A stretch of DNA of 11,628 nucleotides from Candidatus Colicola coprequi (GCA_018065765.1 JAGHSR010000061.1:1-11628); one strand, 5' to 3'; shown: positions 1-6,228, numbered from the stretch's first letter. Numbers and translations are program-made. The notes: a model not told the origin generated them from the letters alone.

Positions 1-4
1 CCTC

Positions 5-24
5 TAAATTAAACGTTTAATTTA
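5..24. promoter_or_regulatory. Perfect 20-bp palindrome upstream of the HU gene
   Basis: TAAATTAAACGTTTAATTTA is an uninterrupted perfect inverted repeat ending 21 bases before the HU start codon. Its centre, AAACGTTT, has the CG-centred symmetry typical of LacI/PurR-family operators. It is A/T-rich and has no T-tract, so it is not a conventional terminator. An operator for the HU gene is the simplest reading, but no regulator is identified in the window. The HU promoter probably overlaps or precedes this site and may lie partly outside the window. Confidence 0.5.
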
Positions 25-45
25 TAATTTTTAATCATTATTTGT

Positions 46-303
46 ATGAATAAAGCTGATCTCGTTGCTGCTATCGCAGCTACTGGCTTGAAAAAAGCTG
101 ACGCACAAAAGGCTCTTGATGCTACTATCGACGCTATCGCTGGTGCTCTGAAGAAGGGTGAAAAAGTTCAACTTATCGGTTTCGGTACTTTCTCCGTTGC
201 TGAGAAGGCTGCTCGCAAAGGTATCAATCCTGCTACCAAGGCTGTCATTGACATCCCCGCTAAGAAAGTTGCTAAATTCAAAGCAGGTGCTGGTCTTATC
301 TAA
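46..303 (+). CDS. HU-family DNA-binding protein
   Basis: An 85-residue histone-like protein that binds and bends DNA as a dimer and helps compact the nucleoid. The N-terminal helical dimerisation half (residues 1-40) is followed by the GFGTF turn (45-49) and the beta-arm motif ARKGINPAT (56-64). The arm carries the proline thought to intercalate into DNA. The form GINPATKA, without the usual glycine after the threonine, is as I recall it for Bacteroidales HU proteins. The protein is about five residues shorter than the usual 90, ending in AGAGLI without the common final helix. The ATG is the only sensible start and matches the family N-terminus MNKADL. No Shine-Dalgarno sequence is visible. 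The gene has its own intrinsic terminator and so is probably monocistronic. Heavy use of GCT alanine codons suggests high expression. Confidence 0.95.
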   Translation: MNKADLVAAIAATGLKKADAQKALDATIDAIAGALKKGEKVQLIGFGTFSVAEKAARKGINPATKAVIDIPAKKVAKFKAGAGLI

Positions 304-322
304 TAAGCCTATAGTTTGTAAT

Positions 323-354
323 AACGAGTTGCTCACAGGGGCAACTCGTTTTTT
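323..354 (+). terminator. Rho-independent terminator after the HU gene
   Basis: A perfect 10-bp stem pairs AACGAGTTGC (323-332) with GCAACTCGTT (341-350). The loop is 8 nt (TCACAGGG) and a run of six T follows (349-354). It starts 20 bases after the HU stop codon and separates HU transcription from adk. Confidence 0.9.
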
Positions 355-373
355 GTGAAAAACAATTCTTTAA

Positions 374-429
374 TTAAGGTACAATAAGCTAAATATTATT
401 CTTAAGGTACAATATGCTAAACATCATTC
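374..429 (+). repeat. 28-bp imperfect tandem duplication covering the adk start
   Basis: Copy 1 is 374-401 and copy 2 is 402-429; 25 of 28 positions match. Both contain TTAAGGTACAAT. Copy 2 carries the real adk ATG (414-416) and the codons for MLNII. The matching triplet in copy 1 (386-388) is AAG, so copy 1 reads KLNII in its own frame and cannot initiate there. Because 28 is not a multiple of three, copy 1 is out of frame with adk. It looks like slippage duplication of the translation start followed by decay of the upstream copy. Confidence 0.85.
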
Positions 430-989
430 TATGCGGTGCTCCCGGCAGTGGCAAAGGAACACAATCTGAATTTATTGTCAAAAAATATGGTCTTGACCAC
501 CTTTCTACAGGCGATGTACTCCGTGCCGAAATAGCTTCCGGTAGCGAATTAGGTAAAGAAATCGGTGACTTGATTGCTAAAGGCAATCTGGTACCCGACC
601 ACAAAATGATTCATCTGATAGAACATTATCTGGATACACGCGACGAAAATTGCAAGGGTATCATCTTTGACGGTTTCCCACGCACCGTAGATCAGGCAGA
701 AGCTCTAACGCTGCTGCTGGAACGCAAACACATGAGCGCCGTCATGTTGGATATGTTCGTCGAGGAAGACGAAATCATCAAACGACTCCTCAATCGTGGC
801 AAAACAAGCGGTCGAGCTGATGACAACTACGAAACAATCAAAAAACGTATTCAAGTGTTCCATGAGGTGACGCAACCCGTTTGCAACTACTACCTCAAAC
901 GCCGCAACTACTTTGCCATCAACGGCAACAACACAATGGAGAATACGTTTGCACAAATAGACACCATCCTCCAACTCATTCAAAAATAA
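414..989 (+). CDS. adk: Adenylate kinase
   Basis: A cytosolic enzyme that catalyses ATP + AMP = 2 ADP and balances adenine nucleotides. The 191-residue protein has the P-loop GAPGSGKGT (residues 8-16), the AMP-binding segment LSTGDVLR (30-37), DGFPRT (86-91) and the NRGKTSGRADD region (127-137). The LID is the short type: the zinc- or hydrogen-bond-stabilised LID domain of long adenylate kinases is absent. That is normal for Bacteroidetes, where I recall about 190 residues. The ATG is chosen because MLNIILCGAP is the family N-terminus. AAGG lies six bases upstream as a weak possible ribosome site. obg follows after 13 nt, so the two are likely co-transcribed. The start sits in the second copy of a 28-bp tandem duplication. 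No clear TTTG/TAnnTTTG promoter was found in the 59 bases after the HU terminator. Confidence 0.97.
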   Translation: MLNIILCGAPGSGKGTQSEFIVKKYGLDHLSTGDVLRAEIASGSELGKEIGDLIAKGNLVPDHKMIHLIEHYLDTRDENCKGIIFDGFPRTVDQAEALTLLLERKHMSAVMLDMFVEEDEIIKRLLNRGKTSGRADDNYETIKKRIQVFHEVTQPVCNYYLKRRNYFAINGNNTMENTFAQIDTILQLIQK

Positions 990-1002
990 CCCCTAATCTC
1001 CC

Positions 1003-2177
1003 ATGCCATCATCCAACTTCATCGACCAAGTCAAACTCTACTGCCGTTCCGGCAAGGGAGGAGCAGGTAGTGCCCACCTGCATCGTGCCAAGTACCTACC
1101 CAAAGGCGGTCCCGACGGCGGTGATGGCGGACGCGGAGGACATGTCATTCTGGAAGGCAACCGCAACCTATGGACATTGCTGCACCTCAAGTACCAAAAG
1201 CACGTCCTTGCCACCGATGGCGGATGCGGTAGCGAAAGCCGATCGTTTGGCAAATCGGGCGAAGATAAAACAATTCAAGTGCCATGCGGTACAGTCGTTT
1301 ACGATGGCGAAACAGGTGAATACATCACCGAAGTCAAAGAGCACGGGGAACGTATCGTACTACTCAAAGGCGGACGCGGAGGATTGGGCAATTGGCACTT
1401 CCGTACTGCCACCAATCAGGCTCCACGATATGCACAACCCGGCGAACCGGCACAGGAGAAAAACATAGTTCTGCAACTAAAAGTACTCGCCGATGTTGGC
1501 CTTGTAGGCTTCCCTAACGCCGGCAAATCTACCCTACTCAGCGTGGTCAGCGCCGCTAACCCGAGATTGCCGACTATCCTTTTACCACACTCGTTCCTAA
1601 TCTGGGCATCGTCTCTTACCACGATGGCAAATCTTTCTGTATGGCAGACATACCGGGAATCATCGAAGGGGCTGCCGAAGGAAAAGGACTGGGACTGAGA
1701 TTCCTACGACACATCGAGCGCAACGCCGTGCTGCTCTTTCTCGTACCTGCCACAAGTGACAATATCGAAAAAGAATACAACATCCTGCTCAACGAACTGA
1801 AACAGTACAACCCCGAACTACTATCCAAAGCGCGTATTTTGGCCATTTCCAAAATAGACACACTCAGCACGGAAGACAACAAGAAACTGGCAAGCAAACT
1901 CGCTCACCTTGCCAAAAAACTTGGCATACAGGTTACCTCCTTCTCCAGTGTGGCAGGAGAGGGACTCAACAACCTCAAAGACATCATTTGGAATGAACTG
2001 CAAAAGGAGCAGAACCAAGTGATTGAAATCTCTCACGCACCGATTGAAGTGACCGCACCGACACAACCTGTCTCAGCACAAACCGAAGAGGACGATGAGG
2101 AACACACCATCTATCTCAACGAAGTAGAGGAAGAGTGGGATATGGAGAAGTATCGCGGCATCGGATGGGACAACTAA
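1003..2177 (+). CDS. obg: Obg GTPase, interrupted by a one-base frameshift
   Basis: Obg is a GTPase that associates with the 50S ribosomal subunit in assembly and stress control, and is essential in most bacteria tested. The glycine-rich Obg fold is residues 1 to about 155 (KGGPDGGDGGRGG, LKGGRGGLGN). The G domain has G1 GFPNAGKS (169-176). After residue 187 (Pro, codon at 1561) the frame is lost: CCG AGA TTG should be CCG AAG ATT GCC. Reading from 1566 in the shifted frame restores IADYPFTTLVPNLGIVSY, then DIPGIIEG (G3) and SKID at the G4 position. Adding back one A near 1564 gives about 391 residues, a normal length. The C-terminal tail is acidic and ends YRGIGWDN. Both halves are intact and well conserved, so sequencing or assembly error is the likely cause. 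The ClC gene starts on the base after the stop (TAAATG). Confidence 0.95.
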
Positions 2178-3959
2178 ATGGAAGCAGAAATCGGAAAATG
2201 GAAAGAGCGCTTGCTGGAATGGCAAGAACGGCATATAAGCAACAAAAATCTTGTCCTGTTGCTTAGTTTGTTGGTAGGCGTCTTTTCTGCCTTAGCTGCC
2301 ATTATTCTCAAAGGGCTCATCCACCTCATTCAGCATTTTGTAGAGGGTTACCTCGTTCATGATCACCACTTTTGGTATCTCCTGTGTCCGATGCTCGGTA
2401 TCGCCTTGGCAGCGTTGTTTGTCAGATACATCGTTCGCGACGACATCTCACACGGTATCACCAAAATCCTCTATGCCATTTCTCAACGCAAATCCATCAT
2501 CAAACTGCATAATATTTGGACATCAGTCGTAGGCTCGGCTCTGACCATCGGGTTTGGTGGTTCAGTAGGTGCCGAAGCACCTATCGTGCTAACGGGTGCC
2601 GCTATCGGAAGCAACCTCGCCAAAATGTTCCGCCTCGACCAAAAAACCATGATGCTGATGATAGGCTGCGGAGCTTCAGGAGCCATCGGAGGTATATTCG
2701 AAGCTCCCATCGCCGGGCTGGTCTTCACACTGGAAGTGCTGATGATGGATCTGACTATGACTTCCGTCGCACCCCTGCTCATTTCTTCCGTCACGGCAAC
2801 GTCTATCTCATACCTTACCACCGGTGAAAGATTGATGTTCGAATTGACATGTTACGAACCTTTCGCCATGTCGCGCATTCCCATCTATCTGCTTTTGGGA
2901 GTCGTCTGCGGCCTAACTTCCCTGTATTTCACCAAAGGCATGAACTCTTTGGAACAATGGTTCAAACGCAACATTCGTTCCCTCGGGCTGAAAATCATTA
3001 TTGGAGGTACGGTCTTGGGATTACTAATTTTTCTGTTTCCCCCTTTGTATGGTGAAGGATACGATGTCATTCGACAACTCCTCAACGGTGATTCCACCTC
3101 TGCCATAACTCAGAGTCCTTTTGCCAAATTCAGCTCCACTTCGTGGATTCTCTTGGCATACTTCATCTCAATCGTACTGCTCAAGATAGTGGCATCTGTG
3201 GCTACCAACGGTGGTGGTGGCGTGGGCGGTATCTTCGCTCCGTCATTGTTCATGGGCGCTATCGTAGGATTTGTAGTTGCACGCATCAGCAATCTGGTAG
3301 GATTTTCTGTACCGGAAAACAATTTTGCCTTAGTGGGCATGGCCGGATTGATGTCCGGTGTAATGCACGCACCTTTGACGGGTATCTTCCTGATAGCAGA
3401 ACTCACAGGAGGCTATCACCTATTCATGCCCCTGATGATTGTGTCGGTCGTTTCGTACTTGATTATCAAGGTTTTTCTACCCCACTCACTTTATGCCATA
3501 CGTTTGGCACAGAAGGGCGAATTGCTCACTCACAACAAAGACCGAAGCGTGCTCACGCTCATGAAAATGCACTCCGTCTTGGAAACCGACTTGCAAACCG
3601 TTCATCCCGACATGACTTTGGGTGAACTGGTCAAAGTCATAGCTTCTACCCATCGCAATCTGTTCCCTGTAGTGGACAAACGCGGACGACTGAAAGGCGT
3701 ACTACTATTGGACGAAGTGCGCAATATCATGTTTCAGCCACGCCTATACGACCGTTTCACGGTTGGACAACTGATGACAGCACCGGCAGCTATCATTCAG
3801 CAGGATATGTCTATGGAAAAAGTGATGGAGATCTTCGAGGACACGGGCGCATGGAACTTGCCCGTTGTCGATGCACAAAAAAAGTATATCGGAATCGTCT
3901 CCAAATCCAAAATCTTCTCCTCTTATAGAGACGTGCTTGTCAACTTATCCGAGGAATAA
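2178..3959 (+). CDS. ClC-family chloride channel or transporter with C-terminal CBS pair
   Basis: A 593-residue membrane protein predicted to conduct chloride through a ClC dimer. About ten or more hydrophobic helices fill residues 24-435. Visible ClC landmarks are DISHGI (89-94, serine of the selectivity motif), GSVGAEAP (128-135, gating glutamate E133), NGGGGVGGIFAPSLF (344-358) and the chloride-coordinating tyrosine Y439 in LPHSLYA. The segment APIAGLVFTLEV (176-187) has valine 187 where the internal proton glutamate (E203 of E. coli ClC-ec1) lies in antiporters. Animal ClC channels also have valine there. Two CBS repeats follow (about 467-520 and 530-585), likely sensing adenine nucleotides or ionic state. 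The gene is directly coupled to obg (TAA then ATG). Its last 37 bases overlap the end of xseB on the other strand, and no terminator separates them. Whether it is a channel or an exchanger is not decided by sequence alone. Confidence 0.93.
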   Translation: MEAEIGKWKERLLEWQERHISNKNLVLLLSLLVGVFSALAAIILKGLIHLIQHFVEGYLVHDHHFWYLLCPMLGIALAALFVRYIVRDDISHGITKILYAISQRKSIIKLHNIWTSVVGSALTIGFGGSVGAEAPIVLTGAAIGSNLAKMFRLDQKTMMLMIGCGASGAIGGIFEAPIAGLVFTLEVLMMDLTMTSVAPLLISSVTATSISYLTTGERLMFELTCYEPFAMSRIPIYLLLGVVCGLTSLYFTKGMNSLEQWFKRNIRSLGLKIIIGGTVLGLLIFLFPPLYGEGYDVIRQLLNGDSTSAITQSPFAKFSSTSWILLAYFISIVLLKIVASVATNGGGGVGGIFAPSLFMGAIVGFVVARISNLVGFSVPENNFALVGMAGLMSGVMHAPLTGIFLIAELTGGYHLFMPLMIVSVVSYLIIKVFLPHSLYAIRLAQKGELLTHNKDRSVLTLMKMHSVLETDLQTVHPDMTLGELVKVIASTHRNLFPVVDKRGRLKGVLLLDEVRNIMFQPRLYDRFTVGQLMTAPAAIIQQDMSMEKVMEIFEDTGAWNLPVVDAQKKYIGIVSKSKIFSSYRDVLVNLSEE

Positions 3960-4117
3960 TCCATCTTCGAAATCTGTTGTTCGCAAAAGTCAAGCAGTTG
4001 TTTAGCCTCAGCTGCCTTGGTCTTATACTCTTCCATACTGAGAGCCTTGGCTTGTTCCAACTCTACAACTATCTTTTCGATGCGTTTAATCGCCTCGTCA
4101 TACGTCATATTCTTCAT
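3923..4117 (-). CDS. xseB: Exodeoxyribonuclease VII small subunit
   Basis: A 64-residue helical protein that joins the large subunit XseA to form exonuclease VII, which degrades single-stranded DNA in repair and recombination. MTYDEAIKRIEKIVVELE (residues 4-21) is the clear family signature, and a second helix (28-52, SMEEYKTKAAEAKQLLDFC) completes the coiled-coil hairpin. Either Met1 (4117) or Met4 (4108) could be the start; Met1 is the first ATG after the heptamer repeat. The tail DYSSDKLTSTSL is not a conserved part and is the segment that overlaps the end of the convergent ClC gene. xseA is usually next door but is not in this window. Here xseB follows the sugar transferase gene after 89 nt. 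The short length and modest conservation leave a little doubt. Confidence 0.88.
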   Translation of the reverse strand: MKNMTYDEAIKRIEKIVVELEQAKALSMEEYKTKAAEAKQLLDFCEQQISKMDYSSDKLTSTSL

Positions 4118-4120
4118 TCA

Positions 4121-4169
4121 AAATCACAAATTACAAATTACCAATCACAAATCACCAATCACAAATCAC
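4121..4169 (-). repeat. Seven-unit heptamer tandem repeat in the xseB leader
   Basis: On the plus strand the units are AAATCAC, AAATTAC, AAATTAC, CAATCAC, AAATCAC, CAATCAC, AAATCAC, in perfect 7-bp register. A partial unit AAATAAA follows (4170-4176). The array stops three bases before the xseB start codon, so it would make up most of the mRNA leader (GTGATTT repeats in the transcript). It is A/T-rich and unstructured. Confidence 0.9.
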
Positions 4170-4181
4170 AAATAAATCCCT

Positions 4182-4198
4182 TTCCCCATTAAGGGGAA
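4182..4198 (-). other. Short hairpin between the sugar transferase gene and xseB
   Basis: TTCCCC (4182-4187) pairs with GGGGAA (4193-4198) across a 5-base loop, nine bases beyond the stop codon of the sugar transferase. On the minus strand only a mixed GGGATTTATTT tail follows rather than a clean T-run. It may be a weak or partial terminator, or an mRNA-stabilising hairpin. Evidence is limited. Confidence 0.35.
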
Positions 4199-4206
4199 GC
4201 AGAGAA

Positions 4207-5415
4207 CTACTTTCCTTCCCCCCTCAGCAGAACCCCTATCGTGTAAAACAATATCTTCATATCCAATTTTAGGGACATATTTTCCATATAAACAATATCG
4301 TAGTTGAGGCGGCTGACCATTTTATCGATGGTATCGGTGTACCCCACGCGAATAGGTCCCCAACTGGTCAATCCCGGACGAATCTTGTATATCAAGCAGT
4401 AATAGGGCGCTTTCTGCTCTATTTGTCGGATGAAGTATGCCCGTTCCGGACGAGGTCCCACCAACGACATATCTCCTTTCAACACGTTCCACATCTGTGG
4501 CAATTCATCCAAACGGTAGCGTCTCAACCAATAACCAACCTTCGTGATACGAGAATCGTCATCTTCTGTGAGTTGAGGGGTTTCTGCCTCTGCACCCTCC
4601 CTCGTAGTGCGAAACTTATAGATGGTAAACGGCATTCCGTGCATTCCGACGCGCTCTTGACTGTAAATAACCTTGCCCGGTGACGAACACCAAACAAACA
4701 GGGCTATCACAATATACACCGGCGACAGAACCGCCATAAACAAAAGGGATACCACCACATCAATGGCGCGTTTTTGGCATAAACCGGCATCGCTCATCTT
4801 GTGATCGGTGATACGTATTTGAGGATTATCGGTCAGTTCTCCTATATGGGCTGCACCGACAAGAATATCACGCAAACGAGGTTCAACAACAATATCTTTT
4901 CCCGTAGGATATAACTCGCTTATACGACGATAAAGGGACACTTCGTCTTCACATTCTTCCTGAGAAATAACCACCACTTCGTTTTTTCGATGATGGTGCC
5001 GATTGGCCAACGTCAAGCATAGACGAGGCAGGTAACTGAGCACAAACTGCAAAACCATCAGGACAAACAAGGATATAAGGTAGTTGTGATAGTCTGCCAC
5101 CTTATCATCTATGATTATCACAAAAAACGCACCCAATGCGATAACTACCGCACTTACTAACGTGGTGACCAACTCCGTACTCAACCGCTTCTCCAACGGC
5201 CGCAAATAATAGCCGGACAAATAGTACACCAACACACAACCTACCGGATAGATTAGCAAAGGAAGGTAAAAACCAAATGCAGGAATCAAAACCGTGTCCA
5301 ATCCAAACACTTTCCCCTCAAACACCATCCACCTGAAGAGCAGGAAACACAGCCAAGCCAATTCGGCAGATAAAATATCTGCCAATAAATACTTTATTTG
5401 CTGTTTGGTCCTCAT
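4207..5415 (-). CDS. Polyprenyl-phosphate sugar-1-phosphate transferase (initiating glycosyltransferase)
   Basis: Predicted to start exopolysaccharide, capsule or O-antigen repeat synthesis by moving a sugar-1-phosphate from a nucleotide sugar to undecaprenyl phosphate at the inner membrane. It is 402 residues long, with four hydrophobic helices in residues 8-132, a short soluble linker (145-212) and a further membrane segment (217-241). The bacterial sugar-transferase domain follows, with QERVG (253-257), KFRT (267-270) and DELPQ (303-307) holding the Asp-Glu catalytic pair. Further on are DMSLVGPRPE (315-324) and RPGLTSWG (346-353). This is the large WcaJ/PHPT architecture, slightly short because the linker is reduced. 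It starts four bases after the tsaC stop, so it is likely in the same transcript. No other polysaccharide genes are in the window, so the sugar cannot be inferred. Stop is TAG. Confidence 0.93.
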   Translation of the reverse strand: MRTKQQIKYLLADILSAELAWLCFLLFRWMVFEGKVFGLDTVLIPAFGFYLPLLIYPVGCVLVYYLSGYYLRPLEKRLSTELVTTLVSAVVIALGAFFVIIIDDKVADYHNYLISLFVLMVLQFVLSYLPRLCLTLANRHHHRKNEVVVISQEECEDEVSLYRRISELYPTGKDIVVEPRLRDILVGAAHIGELTDNPQIRITDHKMSDAGLCQKRAIDVVVSLLFMAVLSPVYIVIALFVWCSSPGKVIYSQERVGMHGMPFTIYKFRTTREGAEAETPQLTEDDDSRITKVGYWLRRYRLDELPQMWNVLKGDMSLVGPRPERAYFIRQIEQKAPYYCLIYKIRPGLTSWGPIRVGYTDTIDKMVSRLNYDIVYMENMSLKLDMKILFYTIGVLLRGEGK

Positions 5416-5419
5416 ATCC

Positions 5420-5956
5420 TCAATCTCTAATCGTCACCCATGTACCATCCTTCATTAGTTTGAGAATACGACTGGGTTGTTTCTGTTCTGTGTCATCGCG
5501 CCTGTACGTACATATATAATCTACGCCCGCGCGCACGAGCGGCGATATATCCTCGTACGTCTTGGCTGTGGGTTCTCCACTAATATTGGCCGAAGTAGAA
5601 ACAATCGCCCCTCCCAACTTGAGACAAAGCGCTCTGGAAAAACGCTCTTTGGTCACACGCATTCCTAACGAACCATCTTCAGCCAATAGATTCTTGGCAA
5701 CATTCCTCACACGGGGATAAATCAAGGTAGTCGGCCTGCCGTCTTGCACTATCTGAGGCTGTGTACGCCGTAACCTTGCCACCAATACCAACATCGCCTT
5801 GGACTCCTCACGCTGCTTGAGACGGTATATACGGGCTACGGCTTCTGCATTCTTGGCATCACAACCTATACCCCACACCGTATCGGTAGGATATAGGATA
5901 ATCCCACCCGCACGCATCACTCGAACCGCATTTTCTATGTCTTGTTCTATAGTCAT
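5420..5956 (-). CDS. tsaC: L-threonylcarbamoyladenylate synthase (Sua5/YrdC family)
   Basis: Makes threonylcarbamoyl-AMP from threonine, bicarbonate and ATP, the first step of the t6A modification at position 37 of ANN-decoding tRNAs. The 178-residue protein shows YPTDTVWGIGCD (22-33), the nucleotide-site motif KQREESKAM (47-55), SLGMRV (96-101), STSANISG (120-127) and PSRILKL (161-167). It is the single-domain form without the Sua5 C-terminal domain. Residues 60-75 (about 5732-5779) are roughly ten shorter than I would expect: the helix usually ending near a VPDVAW-like segment before the PLTIIYP strand is missing or strongly altered. Neither other frame restores it. The flanking catalytic motifs are intact, so the protein may still work. 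The gene heads an operon with the sugar transferase and is preceded by a promoter-terminator-promoter module. Confidence 0.93.
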   Translation of the reverse strand: MTIEQDIENAVRVMRAGGIILYPTDTVWGIGCDAKNAEAVARIYRLKQREESKAMLVLVARLRRTQPQIVQDGRPTTLIYPRVRNVAKNLLAEDGSLGMRVTKERFSRALCLKLGGAIVSTSANISGEPTAKTYEDISPLVRAGVDYICTYRRDDTEQKQPSRILKLMKDGTWVTIRD

Positions 5957-5987
5957 ATCCTATTGAGGGGTGTTCTAAAAAAACAAC

Positions 5988-6032
5988 GTGCAAAGGTAGC
6001 GCTTTTTTCTGAAACAAACAACACCTTTGCAC
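5988..6032 (-). repeat. 10-bp inverted repeat GTGCAAAGGT / ACCTTTGCAC
   Basis: Plus-strand GTGCAAAGGT (5988-5997) and ACCTTTGCAC (6023-6032) are perfect inverted copies separated by 25 bases. A third copy, GTGCAAAGGT, is at 6107-6116. Read on the minus strand, the pair makes a 10-bp hairpin followed by GTTG and seven T (5983 to 5977), so it could act as a second terminator or attenuator. The promoter-proximal arm also contains the -7 box of the proximal tsaC promoter. Confidence 0.6.
5991..6022 (-). promoter_or_regulatory. Proximal tsaC promoter
   Basis: The minus strand has TACCTTTG (5998 to 5991), an exact match to the Bacteroidetes -7 box TAnnTTTG. GTTG (6022 to 6019) lies exactly 20 bases upstream and matches three of four bases of the -33 TTTG box. 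A TTTG at 6018 to 6015 is the alternative, but its spacing is only 16. Transcription would begin near 5984, about 30 nt before the tsaC ATG. Confidence 0.55.
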
Positions 6033-6034
6033 AT

Positions 6035-6065
6035 AAAAAAAGAAGGATTGTCATCGCGACAACCC
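6035..6065 (-). terminator. Intrinsic terminator upstream of tsaC
   Basis: On the minus strand GGGTTGTC (6065-6058) pairs with GACAATCC (6052-6045) through eight pairs including one G-U. The loop is GCGAT and the tail is TTCTTTTTTT (6044-6035). It lies between two promoters pointing the same way, so it would end a short transcript or attenuate one headed for tsaC. Confidence 0.8.
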
Positions 6066-6103
6066 AATCTTTACTTAACCTTAAATCTAATACCATGAAA
6101 AAC
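6035..6103 (-). ncRNA. Candidate ~70-nt small RNA or attenuated leader
   Basis: This stretch is framed by a consensus promoter (6110-6141, start expected near 6103) and an intrinsic terminator (6035-6065), so it should be transcribed as an RNA of about 70 nt. Read-through would enter tsaC. The reading GCRDDNPSFFMCKGVV occurs on this strand just after the transcript's in-frame TAA. I recall that stretch from tiny predicted proteins scattered through Bacteroidales genomes, which would make this a recurrent DNA element rather than a gene. That recollection is unverified. The RNA itself fits no family I can name. Confidence 0.5.
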
Positions 6104-6109
6104 ACGGTG

Positions 6110-6141
6110 CAAAGGTACTGCTATTTTGCAACACCACCAAA
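6110..6141 (-). promoter_or_regulatory. Consensus Bacteroidetes promoter, distal to tsaC
   Basis: Minus-strand TTTG (6141-6138), exactly 20 bases, then TACCTTTG (6117-6110). This matches the Bacteroidetes housekeeping sigma consensus at all conserved positions. It points toward tsaC, about 155 bases upstream of its ATG, with the terminator at 6035-6065 in between. Confidence 0.75.
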
Positions 6142-6228
6142 TTTTTATACCCCGAAATCATGTTTTATAACATATTTTCTTTATTTTGAAATATCCACTT
6201 TACAAAATCAAGACAGTTCTCAATAAAA

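Noticed and set aside
1641..2177. Separate GTPase-like gene starting at ATG 1641
   Set aside because: It is the C-terminal part of Obg after the frameshift; conserved Obg sequence in the same frame begins at about 1564, before this ATG.
5975..6034. 19-residue minus-strand peptide MCKGVVCFRKKRYLC...
   Set aside because: It overlaps the inverted repeat and promoter box, so its apparent conservation is better explained by the DNA element than by coding.
5942..6226. Plus-strand 94-codon open frame in the tsaC-pckA spacer
   Set aside because: It begins inside tsaC, crosses the minus-strand promoters and terminator, and has low-complexity composition with no family resemblance.
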